Origin: an uncultured Prevotella sp.
Lineage (GTDB): Bacteria > Bacteroidota > Bacteroidia > Bacteroidales > Bacteroidaceae
Length of the DNA stretch: 27,044 nucleotides
Reading direction: 5' to 3'
Assembly (NCBI GenBank): GCA_934196725.1
Contig: CAKPWR010000039.1
Span: 1-27,044 of the forward strand
Part shown: positions 7,530-14,539 of the stretch, piece by piece
Layout of the letters: each line of letters starts with the position of its first letter
Position numbering within the stretch: the first letter of the stretch is position 1
Translations under genes and position numbers: made by a program
The notes under the pieces: generated by a model
What the model saw: the letters and a program-made list of their open reading frames with translations, nothing else
Told to the model about the DNA's origin: nothing
Databases searched by the model: none

Positions 7530-9608
7530 TTATGAATTCATCGACAGCAGGAACTCGTCATTGTTGCGAGTGTTCTGCATAGATTTGTGGATGGTATTCA
7601 TTGCCTCGATAGAATTCATGTCAGAGATGTACTTGCGGAGAATCCACATACGGTCGAGTGTAGTTCTGTCTTGCAAGAGATCGTCACGGCGTGTAGATGA
7701 AGCCACAAGGTTGACTGCAGGGAAGATGCGCTTGTTGCTGAGTGAGCGGTCAAGCTGCAATTCCATGTTACCGGTACCCTTGAATTCCTCAAAGATAACT
7801 TCATCCATCTTACTACCTGTATCTATCAAAGCTGTTGCGATGATGGTGAGTGATCCACCGCCTTCTATGTTTCGGGCTGCACCAAAGAAACGCTTAGGTT
7901 TCTGTAATGCATTGGCATCAACACCACCGGTCAATACCTTACCTGATGCTGGAGCAACAGTATTGTAAGCACGGGCAAGACGAGTGATGGAATCAAGGAA
8001 GATGACTACATCATGTCCACATTCTACCATTCTCTTTGCCTTTTCCAAGACAATTCCTGCAATCTTCACATGGCGCTCTGCAGGTTCATCGAATGTAGAG
8101 GCTATCACCTCCGCATTTACGGTGCGAGCCATGTCGGTAACTTCCTCAGGACGCTCATCAATAAGCAACATCATCAGATAGGCTTCTGGATGATTGGCAG
8201 CTATTGCATTAGCGATATCTTTCATGAGGATTGTCTTACCGGTTTTTGGCTGAGCCACAATCAGTGCACGCTGTCCTTTACCGATAGGAGAGAACAGGTC
8301 TACAATTCGTGTGCTCAGGTTGGTGGTCTTGCGATCTCCGCAAAGATTGAACTTCTCATCAGGGAAGAGAGGAGTGAGATGTTCAAATGGTACACGGTCT
8401 CTTACTTCTGCTGGTTCGCGACCGTTGATCTTTTCAATACTTGTGAGTGGGAAGTATTTTTCACCTTCGTGTGGAGGACGGACCTGACAGAATACGACAT
8501 CACCAGTCTTCAAACCATATCGCTTGATCTGATTAGCCGATACATAAACATCGTCTGGTGAAGAAAGATAATTGTAGTCGCTGCTGCGCAGGAATCCATA
8601 TCCGTCAGGCATTACTTCTAGCACTCCGCATGATGTTACGATGCCGGAGAAGTCATAAGCTGGCTCTTGTGGCGTAGCTTCAATAACCGGTGCTTCTTGT
8701 GATGCAGAAGGAGTGGCAGTGTTGATTGGTCTGTCAAAGATGTCTACCGAAGGAATTGCTGTCTGGTCTTCGATAGGTATATCTACAACCGTGATAAAGT
8801 CTGTACCATCTCCTGGATCTCCTTCCCATATACCATTTGTGTTATTGGCAGTTTCTGCTTTTAATTCTTCATGATTCTCCATGTTTGAATCCGAATCGTT
8901 TGCTGAATCCGCATTCTTATTGTTATGTTCTTCCATTTTGGCTTGCAATTTAGCAATCAAGGCTTCTTTGTCATTTTCATGATTGTCTTTGTTTGCATCC
9001 ATTTGTGCGAATTGTTCTTCTGGGATGAAAGAATCATGTTCCTGGAAGGACGATTCTCCTTGTGTAGCCAATTCTTCATTGTTTCCTACTGCAGAATCTT
9101 TCTGTTCTGTGGTTAATGCTTCTGGCATGTTCTGCTCTGGAAAATCAAGGTTTGCTTCTACCATAGCTTCCTGCTGACCTTGTTGAGCATTCTGTCGAGC
9201 TTCTTGCTGAGCCTTGATTGCCGCTGCTTTTGCAGCAGCAATAGCTTCCAGCTCAGCTTTGCTCTTGCGTCCACGGTGTTTTGGAAATGCTGCCAATGGG
9301 TCTTTTGCTTCTGGTGCGAGGTCTTCTTCCGTATTATTTTCTGCAGGACCTGTTACTTGATGCTTTTGTACGTCAAAGTTCTCACCATCAATTCCATTTA
9401 CGCTATATACACGGTCTTCCTTTGTGGAAACGATACGAGTACGTTTGCGCTTAGCTGCAGTCAGAGTGGAATCGTCTGTCTGAGCATCAAAAATGGTGTT
9501 GATGATGGCTTCTTTATTGTCGCCAGATTTTATCTTGACTCCAATTTGCTTAGCAATGTCCTTCAACTGAACGACACTTTTTGCTGATAATTCTTCTTTG
9601 CTATACAT
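7530..9608 (-). CDS. rho: Transcription termination factor Rho with long disordered insert
   Basis: Hexameric RNA-dependent ATPase that terminates transcription. 692 aa against about 420 in E. coli. Order: Rho N-terminal helical domain (1-58); a low-complexity Gln/Asn/Glu/Ala-rich insert (about 60-318) including [20 protein letters not shown] and an acidic Asn/Asp-rich segment; the cold-shock-like RNA-binding domain (about 319-400, [18 protein letters not shown]); then the ATPase domain with Walker A AQPKTGKT (452-459), Walker B VVIFLD (534-539), the bicyclomycin-pocket region [11 protein letters not shown] and Q/R loops [20 protein letters not shown] (561-580). All catalytic motifs are intact. 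Extended disordered inserts are typical of Bacteroidota Rho and have been linked in Bacteroides to phase separation and gut fitness (recalled). It has its own promoter interlocked with that of mazG. Confidence 0.97.
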   Translation of the reverse strand: MYSKEELSAKSVVQLKDIAKQIGVKIKSGDNKEAIINTIFDAQTDDSTLTAAKRKRTRIVSTKEDRVYSVNGIDGENFDVQKHQVTGPAENNTEEDLAPEAKDPLAAFPKHRGRKSKAELEAIAAAKAAAIKAQQEARQNAQQGQQEAMVEANLDFPEQNMPEALTTEQKDSAVGNNEELATQGESSFQEHDSFIPEEQFAQMDANKDNHENDKEALIAKLQAKMEEHNNKNADSANDSDSNMENHEELKAETANNTNGIWEGDPGDGTDFITVVDIPIEDQTAIPSVDIFDRPINTATPSASQEAPVIEATPQEPAYDFSGIVTSCGVLEVMPDGYGFLRSSDYNYLSSPDDVYVSANQIKRYGLKTGDVVFCQVRPPHEGEKYFPLTSIEKINGREPAEVRDRVPFEHLTPLFPDEKFNLCGDRKTTNLSTRIVDLFSPIGKGQRALIVAQPKTGKTILMKDIANAIAANHPEAYLMMLLIDERPEEVTDMARTVNAEVIASTFDEPAERHVKIAGIVLEKAKRMVECGHDVVIFLDSITRLARAYNTVAPASGKVLTGGVDANALQKPKRFFGAARNIEGGGSLTIIATALIDTGSKMDEVIFEEFKGTGNMELQLDRSLSNKRIFPAVNLVASSTRRDDLLQDRTTLDRMWILRKYISDMNSIEAMNTIHKSMQNTRNNDEFLLSMNS

Positions 9609-9653
9609 TATTATATATTGTATATGTGAATATTGTTTCTGAGTGATTTTGAC

Positions 9654-9670
9654 GTTTCAAGAATTGAAAC
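9654..9670 (-). promoter_or_regulatory. Small hairpin in the rho leader
   Basis: GTTTCAA (9654-9660), loop GAA, TTGAAAC (9664-9670): a perfect 7-bp stem in the roughly 80-nt rho 5' leader. Rho is often autoregulated through its leader in other bacteria; a role here is conjecture. Confidence 0.4.
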
Positions 9671-9697
9671 ATCGCTCGAAAAGTTATTTTTCGTGTG

Positions 9698-9729
9698 CAA
9701 AGATAATTAAAAAATTTGTTTCTGCCAAA
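9698..9729 (-). promoter_or_regulatory. rho promoter
   Basis: Minus-strand -7 box TATCTTTG (9698-9705) and -33 TTTG (9726-9729) with a 20-bp spacer, an ideal Bacteroidota housekeeping promoter. The start would be near 9691, leaving a leader of about 80 nt before rho. It overlaps the mazG promoter on the other strand. Confidence 0.85.
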
Positions 9730-9746
9730 TTTTTTGCCTATCTTTG
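9715..9746 (+). promoter_or_regulatory. mazG promoter
   Basis: -33 TTTG (9715-9718), 20-bp spacer, -7 TATCTTTG (9739-9746), about 55 nt before the GTG start of mazG. Its -33 element lies within the rho promoter spacer, so both polymerases cannot bind at once. Confidence 0.85.
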
Positions 9747-9807
9747 CACAAGAATTATTCGATTATCGATGATTTTATACTGAATATTTAATTTTAACTC
9801 TATAAAC

Positions 9808-10701
9808 GTGCATACAAAAGAAGAAAAACTAGCTGCATTCAGCAGATTGTTGGATGTTCAGGATCGACTTCGTGTTCAATGTCCTTGGGACAAGAAACAG
9901 ACCTTTGAAAGTCTTCGACCTAATACAATCGAGGAGGCTTTCGAACTTTGTGATGCCCTCATGAAGCGTGATTATAAGGATATTAAAAAAGAGTTGGGTG
10001 ATGTCTTGGAACATGTAATGTTTTATAGCATTATTGGTCGTGAAGATGGCAAGTTTGATATTTGTGATGTTTGCAACCAAGAGGCTGACAAGCTGATGTT
10101 CCGTCATCCATTTATCAATTGGAATGAAGAGGGTGAATGGACGGTCTCTAACCCTGATATGTATATCAATGAAGCAGGACAAGTTGTGTATAAAGAGTCT
10201 GATTCTGCTCAGGCTTTGAAAGCTGCCAAACCCAAGACTGCGTCTTCTGTGGAAAAGACTTGGGAGCAGATTAAGCAGCAGGAGAAAGATGGAAACGATA
10301 GAGTTCTGAGTGGTGTACCAAATTCTCTTCCTTCTCTTATCAAGGCTTATCGCATCCAAGACAAGGCTCGCAATGTGGGCTTTGATTGGAAGGAAAAGGA
10401 GGATGTGTGGGATAAGGTTCTGGAAGAACTGGAGGAGTTGAAGGTGGAGCTGGCTAAGGAAGACAGGGAAAAATCTACACAGGAATTGGGAGATTTCCTC
10501 TTCTCTGTCATCAATGCTGCTCGTCTCTATAAACTCAATCCGGATAATGCGCTCGAAAAAACGAACCAGAAGTTTATCCGTCGCTTCAATTATGTTGAAG
10601 ATCATTCCTTAAAACAGGGGAAGAATCTGAAGGATATGAGTTTGGAAGAAATGGATCAACTCTGGAATGAAGCTAAACAGGAAGAGCGCAAGAGTGAGTA
10701 A
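9808..10701 (+). CDS. mazG: Nucleoside triphosphate pyrophosphohydrolase MazG
   Basis: Hydrolyses (d)NTPs to NMPs and pyrophosphate, a house-cleaning enzyme that in E. coli also lowers ppGpp signalling. 297 aa from a GTG start; E. coli MazG is 263 aa. Two MazG domains: the first has CPWDKKQTF (25-33), the metal-binding EExxE (42-46) and ELGD (62-65); the second (about 175-265) has EELEELKVEL and QELGDFLFSVINAARL with the matching acidic residues. GTG is chosen because CPWD falls at the usual distance from the N-terminus. It is transcribed from a strong promoter divergent from rho. Between the two domains is a Ser/Ala/Lys linker (about 130-160). Confidence 0.95.
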   Translation: MHTKEEKLAAFSRLLDVQDRLRVQCPWDKKQTFESLRPNTIEEAFELCDALMKRDYKDIKKELGDVLEHVMFYSIIGREDGKFDICDVCNQEADKLMFRHPFINWNEEGEWTVSNPDMYINEAGQVVYKESDSAQALKAAKPKTASSVEKTWEQIKQQEKDGNDRVLSGVPNSLPSLIKAYRIQDKARNVGFDWKEKEDVWDKVLEELEELKVELAKEDREKSTQELGDFLFSVINAARLYKLNPDNALEKTNQKFIRRFNYVEDHSLKQGKNLKDMSLEEMDQLWNEAKQEERKSE

Positions 10702-10767
10702 AACGTAGATAAGCTGGGAAATCAACAGTCATGTTGAGTAATAATAATATTTTAACTTAGGAAAGTT

Positions 10768-11325
10768 ATGAAAAAGTTAGTGTATATAACTATTGCTTTG
10801 GTAGTCATGTTTGCTGCCAATAGCTGTAAGGAAAAGAAGGAGGCTCCTGTTATCAGTGCCAATGATTCTGTCGAAGTTGAGGAGGTAAATGATTCTACGA
10901 TATATGGTGTATGTGGTGAAGGCACATCCATGCACAGTCTGGAATTGTGCTCAGATGAGGGTGATACGCTTTCTGTCTTTATCGATGATGCTAATCCTTC
11001 TATTGTCCAGGGTGGTTTGATGGCTGGAGACCGTATTGCCCTTTTGGCTTATAAGGCACAGGATGGTGAGATGGTAGCCCAGAAGGTTATCAATCTGACT
11101 TCTTTGTTGGGTAAATGGATTTCTTTGGATAAGAATTTCGACCTGCTTGAAGGTGGAGAGGTGAAGAATAATGTAAAGGCTGAAACCAACCCATGGACTT
11201 CCTGGAAAATCATGAATGGTAAGCTTCTCTTGAATAAAGACACCTTTGATATCGATAATTTAGGTCCAGACAGTTTGTTGCTGGAGAATCATCAAGGCAT
11301 ATTCGTCTTCAAGCGTCAAGAATAG
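10768..11325 (+). CDS. Lipocalin-like lipoprotein
   Basis: 185 aa with a signal peptide (MKKLVYITIALVVMFAANSC) and lipobox AANSC, so Cys20 is the likely lipidated residue. After a short acidic spacer comes a beta-rich domain (about 40-185) with LLGKWISLDKNFDLLEGGEV and NPWTSWKIMNGKLLLNKDTFDIDNL. The 'G.W' opening and repeated strand pattern resemble the lipocalin-like domains of Bacteroidota lipoproteins; ligand unknown. It lies 66 bp after mazG and 44 bp before rnz on the same strand and may be read with them. There is no clear own promoter. Confidence 0.75.
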   Translation: MKKLVYITIALVVMFAANSCKEKKEAPVISANDSVEVEEVNDSTIYGVCGEGTSMHSLELCSDEGDTLSVFIDDANPSIVQGGLMAGDRIALLAYKAQDGEMVAQKVINLTSLLGKWISLDKNFDLLEGGEVKNNVKAETNPWTSWKIMNGKLLLNKDTFDIDNLGPDSLLLENHQGIFVFKRQE

Positions 11326-11369
11326 TTGCTTGATGATTCAGAAAAAATGTATGATGAATTATTTTGCAA

Positions 11370-12287
11370 ATGGAACCATTTAAGATACATATTCTGGGTT
11401 GTGGCAGTGCGCTGCCTACCCTTAAACATAACGCTTCCTCTCAACTCATCGAGATGAGAGGCAAGTGTTTCATGGTGGATTGCGGTGAAGGTGCTCAGAT
11501 GCAGTTCCGTCGCTCTCACATCCATTTCTCCAAACTGAATGCCATCTTTATCAGTCACATGCATGGAGACCATTGTTTCGGTTTGATGGGATTGTTGTCT
11601 ACGCTTGGAATGCTAGGACGTACTTCCAAGTTGAGAATATATGCCCCTAAGGATTATGAACCTCTCTTCAAGCAGCAGGTTGAATTCTTTATGCAGACGA
11701 TGGAATATGAGATGGAAATGATACCTGTTGATACTGAAAAGCAGCAGGTTATTTATGAAGACCACTCACTTACCGTTGAGACTGTACCTCTGCAGCATCG
11801 TGTTCCTTGTTGTGGATTCATCTTCCGTGAGAAGCCAACCTTGCCGCATATCCGTCGGGATATGATTGACTATTATGGTATTCCAGTCAGTCAGATCAAC
11901 AATATCAAAAATGGGGCAGATTGGACGAATGAGGATGGGGATGTTATCCCGAATGCCCGACTCGTACAGCCTGCTGATTCTCCCCGCAGTTATGCTTACT
12001 GTAGTGATACCCGTTTTATGCCAGGTTTGAAGGAGAAGGTGAAAGGTGTTACTGTGTTATATCATGAGAGTACCTATACTTCGGAACAGGAAGACCGTGC
12101 CAAGATATATTATCATAGTACAGCTCGTCAGGCTGCTGCCATAGCAGCAGGAGCGGGTGTTGGCACCTTGCTGCTGGGACATTATAGTGCGAGATATAAT
12201 GATGAACAGGTCTTGCTGGAAGAGGCGAAAGCGGTGTTTCCCAATTCCGTACTCTCTCAGGAGGGAATGGTCTTTGATGTCATTTGA
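11370..12287 (+). CDS. rnz: Ribonuclease Z (tRNA 3' endonuclease)
   Basis: Zinc-dependent metallo-beta-lactamase-fold endonuclease that trims tRNA precursors after the discriminator base. 305 aa from ATG 11370 (an in-frame TTG two codons upstream is less likely). Motifs: GSALPTLKHNASSQ, MVDCGEG, HMHGDH (H63, H65, D67, H68, the HxHxDH zinc site), CSDTRFMPG, YHESTY, HSTARQAA and LGHYSARY, all at family positions. The region around 160-190 (REKPTLPHIRR...) corresponds to the flexible arm that grips the tRNA elbow. The three tRNA genes in this window do not encode CCA, so they depend on this type of 3' processing plus CCA addition. Confidence 0.96.
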   Translation: MEPFKIHILGCGSALPTLKHNASSQLIEMRGKCFMVDCGEGAQMQFRRSHIHFSKLNAIFISHMHGDHCFGLMGLLSTLGMLGRTSKLRIYAPKDYEPLFKQQVEFFMQTMEYEMEMIPVDTEKQQVIYEDHSLTVETVPLQHRVPCCGFIFREKPTLPHIRRDMIDYYGIPVSQINNIKNGADWTNEDGDVIPNARLVQPADSPRSYAYCSDTRFMPGLKEKVKGVTVLYHESTYTSEQEDRAKIYYHSTARQAAAIAAGAGVGTLLLGHYSARYNDEQVLLEEAKAVFPNSVLSQEGMVFDVI

Positions 12288-12366
12288 TAAGTTTTTCAAA
12301 AAAAGTTCATGATTTGGTGCAAGGATTTTCATATCTTTCGTTTAATTTATAAAAGAGAAAATAAAA

Positions 12367-12921
12367 GTGGAATCTGAGAAGGAGCTTTTGGATGATATTT
12401 TTCGTGGCAGCCGTGATGCGATGCATCGGTTGTACGAACGGTATGTAGGGCATGCCATGGCGGTTGCGCTGAGGTATGTCCCTTTGCGCGAAGATGCCGA
12501 GGATGTTGTCCAGGACAGTTTCATCAAGGTTTTTGCTGCGATTCCGAATTTTCAGTATAGAGGTGAAGGGTCACTGAAGGGGTGGTTGCTTCGTATTGTT
12601 GTAAATGAGGCGATTACTTGCGTTCGGCAGAAAAGTAGACTTACGCTGGTGGAAGAAATTCCGGATGAGCCTATGGACGAGGAACCGCCTGTAGAAAAGA
12701 TACCACCTGCTGAGCTGACTAAAATGATTGGAGAACTGCCTGATGGCTATAGATTGGTGCTTAATATGTATGTCTTCGAACAGTTGAGTCATAAGGAGAT
12801 AGCCCAGCGGTTAGGCATTAAGGAAAGTAGTTCTGCATCGCAGTATCTGAGAGCCAAGAAACTCTTGGCAAGAAAAATTAATGATTATCTGAGTAAATTA
12901 AACGAGAAAGAATATGAGTAA
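12367..12921 (+). CDS. ECF-type RNA polymerase sigma factor
   Basis: 184 aa, GTG start. Sigma region 2 (about residues 10-85) has LYERYVGHAMAVALRYVPL, DAEDVVQDSFIKVF and GWLLRIVVNEA; region 4 (about 115-175) has LPDGYRLVLNMYVFEQLSHKEIAQRLGI and the DNA-reading helix SSSASQYLRAKKLL. Regions 1.1 and 3 are absent, as in ECF sigmas. The GTG is kept because an internal ATG would cut into region 2. Its last 8 bp overlap the following gene, the usual sign of a sigma/anti-sigma pair. A weak TATCTTTC at 12332-12339 might be a -7 box, or the promoter may be an autoregulated ECF one not recognisable by eye. Confidence 0.94.
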   Translation: MESEKELLDDIFRGSRDAMHRLYERYVGHAMAVALRYVPLREDAEDVVQDSFIKVFAAIPNFQYRGEGSLKGWLLRIVVNEAITCVRQKSRLTLVEEIPDEPMDEEPPVEKIPPAELTKMIGELPDGYRLVLNMYVFEQLSHKEIAQRLGIKESSSASQYLRAKKLLARKINDYLSKLNEKEYE

Positions 12922-14287
12922 TAATGATTGGACAAACAAACTTCGAGATCAGTTGGCAGACTATCAAGAGCCTGTCAGCCGCGACTTGTGGGCGGGTATT
13001 GAACAATCGCTTGCTCAGAAGACGGTACATCAAGAAGTAACCGGACCAGGTAAAATAATCCATATAAACACTTGGAAACGTTGGTCTGCTGCAGCTGCGG
13101 CTGTGGCATTGTTGGGAGTAGGAGGTAGTTATGTCTACTTCCATCAGGAGGAAGACAAACTTGCCAGTTCGCAGTTGGCAATGGCAACAGATAAACCATC
13201 TGCATCTGCGGTTGCAGAGCATTTGCATCCTATGGGTAAGACATCGGAAAATGGAGCAGGGAATATGCCTGATTCCAAGGATGACAATGTAGGATTGGGG
13301 ATGAAAAGGAATCCAAAGCATACGGTGGAAGGTAAAAATGCAGGAAGACAGCTTGTGGCTGATCAAACGGTTCTTTTATCTTCTGCTTCGGAGAATGAAT
13401 TGATGCCAACTTCTGAGAATGAATTGATGGTAGCGTCAGTTGAACCTCAGCCTGCCTCAACTGCAGTAGAGAAAACTGAGTCAACTCTTCATCAGAATTC
13501 TTCGACCCGACAGAATCAAAATGCAAAGTCTATTGATAACCTCTTTGCGAATGCCGCAGTAGCTGATGCTTATCAATTCTCTCATCTTGAAGAGACTGCA
13601 GGCTTGTCAATGAAGCTCTATGCAGAAAATCTGAGTCCGAACTTGGGATTGTCAACTTCCGATGATTCCTTTGCGAGTTCTGGTTCTGGTGTTTTGGCAG
13701 ACCCTATGCCGGGTGTTGTTCCTGACCCAACTGTAGGAGGTGTGAATGACATCGATTATCTGATGGCATCCTATAAGGTGGTTCAGAAAACCTATAAAGG
13801 TGAAGCCAAGCATCATGCTCCTGTCTCTGTTGGATTGCAGGTGGCATTTGGTATTGCTCCACGTCTGTCGCTGAGTTCGGGTTTCGTGTATACCCGCACC
13901 TCTTCCGATTTCTATCCGTATTCACCTCACAACAATTATAATGTTCATCAGGTACTTCACTATGTGGGCATCCCGGTAGGTTTGAACTATGAGTTATGGA
14001 AGAGTAGAGGATTCCATGCCTATGTGATGGCAGGTGCAGAGGCTGACTTGAATGTGAAGAATGATACGGAAGAGGAGGGAGTAAAGAAAGAGAATGCCAA
14101 ACGCGATAGAGTGCAGTTCTCAGGAAAGGCTTCGCTCGGAGCACAATATGATATCACGCCAAATGTGGGCTTGTATATCGAGCCGGGTGCTAAATATTAC
14201 ATTGACAATGGCAGCGAGATTGAAAACACTTTCAAGGATAAGAAACTGAACTTCAATTTCCAGTTTGGTTTGAGATTCAATCTTTAA
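12914..14287 (+). CDS. Anti-sigma-like protein fused to an outer-membrane beta-barrel
   Basis: 457 aa, overlapping the sigma gene by 8 bp. Residues 1-50 are a short cytoplasmic anti-sigma-like segment (WTNKLRDQLADYQEPVSRDLW). A Lys/Arg/Trp-flanked helix (about 57-76, AAAAAVALLGVGGSYVYF) would span the inner membrane. Then comes a long Ser/Asn/Glu/Pro-rich periplasmic stretch (about 80-285) containing a small SENELM duplication, and a C-terminal barrel (about 290-457) with alternating strands (SVGLQVAFGIAPRLSLSSGF, VGIPVGLNYEL, FNFQFGLRFNL) ending in a hydrophobic terminus. One chain could therefore link the outer membrane, periplasm, inner membrane and sigma factor. It resembles the dual membrane-spanning anti-sigma factors (Dma) reported in Bacteroides thetaiotaomicron (recalled). 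The stimulus is unknown. Confidence 0.85.
   Translation: MSNNDWTNKLRDQLADYQEPVSRDLWAGIEQSLAQKTVHQEVTGPGKIIHINTWKRWSAAAAAVALLGVGGSYVYFHQEEDKLASSQLAMATDKPSASAVAEHLHPMGKTSENGAGNMPDSKDDNVGLGMKRNPKHTVEGKNAGRQLVADQTVLLSSASENELMPTSENELMVASVEPQPASTAVEKTESTLHQNSSTRQNQNAKSIDNLFANAAVADAYQFSHLEETAGLSMKLYAENLSPNLGLSTSDDSFASSGSGVLADPMPGVVPDPTVGGVNDIDYLMASYKVVQKTYKGEAKHHAPVSVGLQVAFGIAPRLSLSSGFVYTRTSSDFYPYSPHNNYNVHQVLHYVGIPVGLNYELWKSRGFHAYVMAGAEADLNVKNDTEEEGVKKENAKRDRVQFSGKASLGAQYDITPNVGLYIEPGAKYYIDNGSEIENTFKDKKLNFNFQFGLRFNL
13391..13429 (+). repeat. In-frame 15-bp direct repeat within the anti-sigma/barrel gene
   Basis: GAGAATGAATTGATG occurs at 13391-13405 and 13415-13429 (24-bp period), encoding two copies of ENELM in the periplasmic linker. 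It is likely a slippage-type duplication that changes linker length without shifting frame. Confidence 0.7.
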
Positions 14288-14298
14288 AACATAAATAG

Positions 14299-14345
14299 AA
14301 AAGAGGGTGTGTCACAAGTTCATGACGCACCCTCTTTTTCTTTTG
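14299..14345 (+). terminator. Bidirectional intrinsic terminator between the anti-sigma gene and the NfnAB-like gene
   Basis: Arms 14299-14314 and 14323-14338 form a 16-bp stem with one G-U pair and an 8-nt loop. It is followed by TTTCTTTTG on the plus strand and by a U-rich TTTTCTATTT on the minus strand, so it can end transcripts of both convergent units. Confidence 0.88.
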
Positions 14346-14407
14346 TATCTTATTGATATATTGTTGGAAAAGACAGCTAAAGTTTTTGAGAAAGCTAGTA
14401 TCTCTGG

Positions 14408-14495
14408 CCGCACAACAGCTGTTGTGCGCTCGCATATCAGCTGATATGCACTCGCACACCAACTGATGTGCATGCGGTAGTCAACTGTTATGCGC
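14408..14495. repeat. Tandem array of four 22-bp palindromic units
   Basis: Four adjoining 22-bp units start at 14408, 14430, 14452 and 14474. Consensus core CGCAnAnCArCTGwTrTGC. Unit 1 holds the perfect 20-bp palindrome CGCACAACAGCTGTTGTGCG (14409-14428) and unit 2 the perfect 18-bp GCATATCAGCTGATATGC (14432-14449); units 3 and 4 have decayed left arms but keep the CAACTG centre and the right half CArCTGwTrTGC. Centres are exactly 22 bp apart. The array is in the convergent intergenic gap, upstream of the two-way terminator as seen from the NfnAB-like gene, so it would be in that gene's 3' UTR. Function unknown: protein-binding array, RNA hairpin string or small repeat family. Confidence 0.9.
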
Positions 14496-14539
14496 CAACT
14501 ATTATCTAAACTTATGACACGCTGTCTTTTTCTTGTTTA

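Noticed and set aside
8013..8561. Long antisense frame inside rho
   Set aside because: It mirrors rho codon structure and has no initiation signals; shadow frame.
12313..12339. Housekeeping promoter for the ECF sigma gene (TTTG and TATCTTTC)
   Set aside because: The spacer is only 15 bp and the -7 box lacks the final G, unlike every confident promoter in the window.
13704..14144. Antisense frame in the barrel part of the anti-sigma gene
   Set aside because: Shadow of a biased coding strand; His/Pro/Ser-rich with no family resemblance.
14408..14495. CRISPR array reading of the 22-bp repeats
   Set aside because: The units adjoin without spacers, diverge from each other and are palindromic; no cas gene is near.
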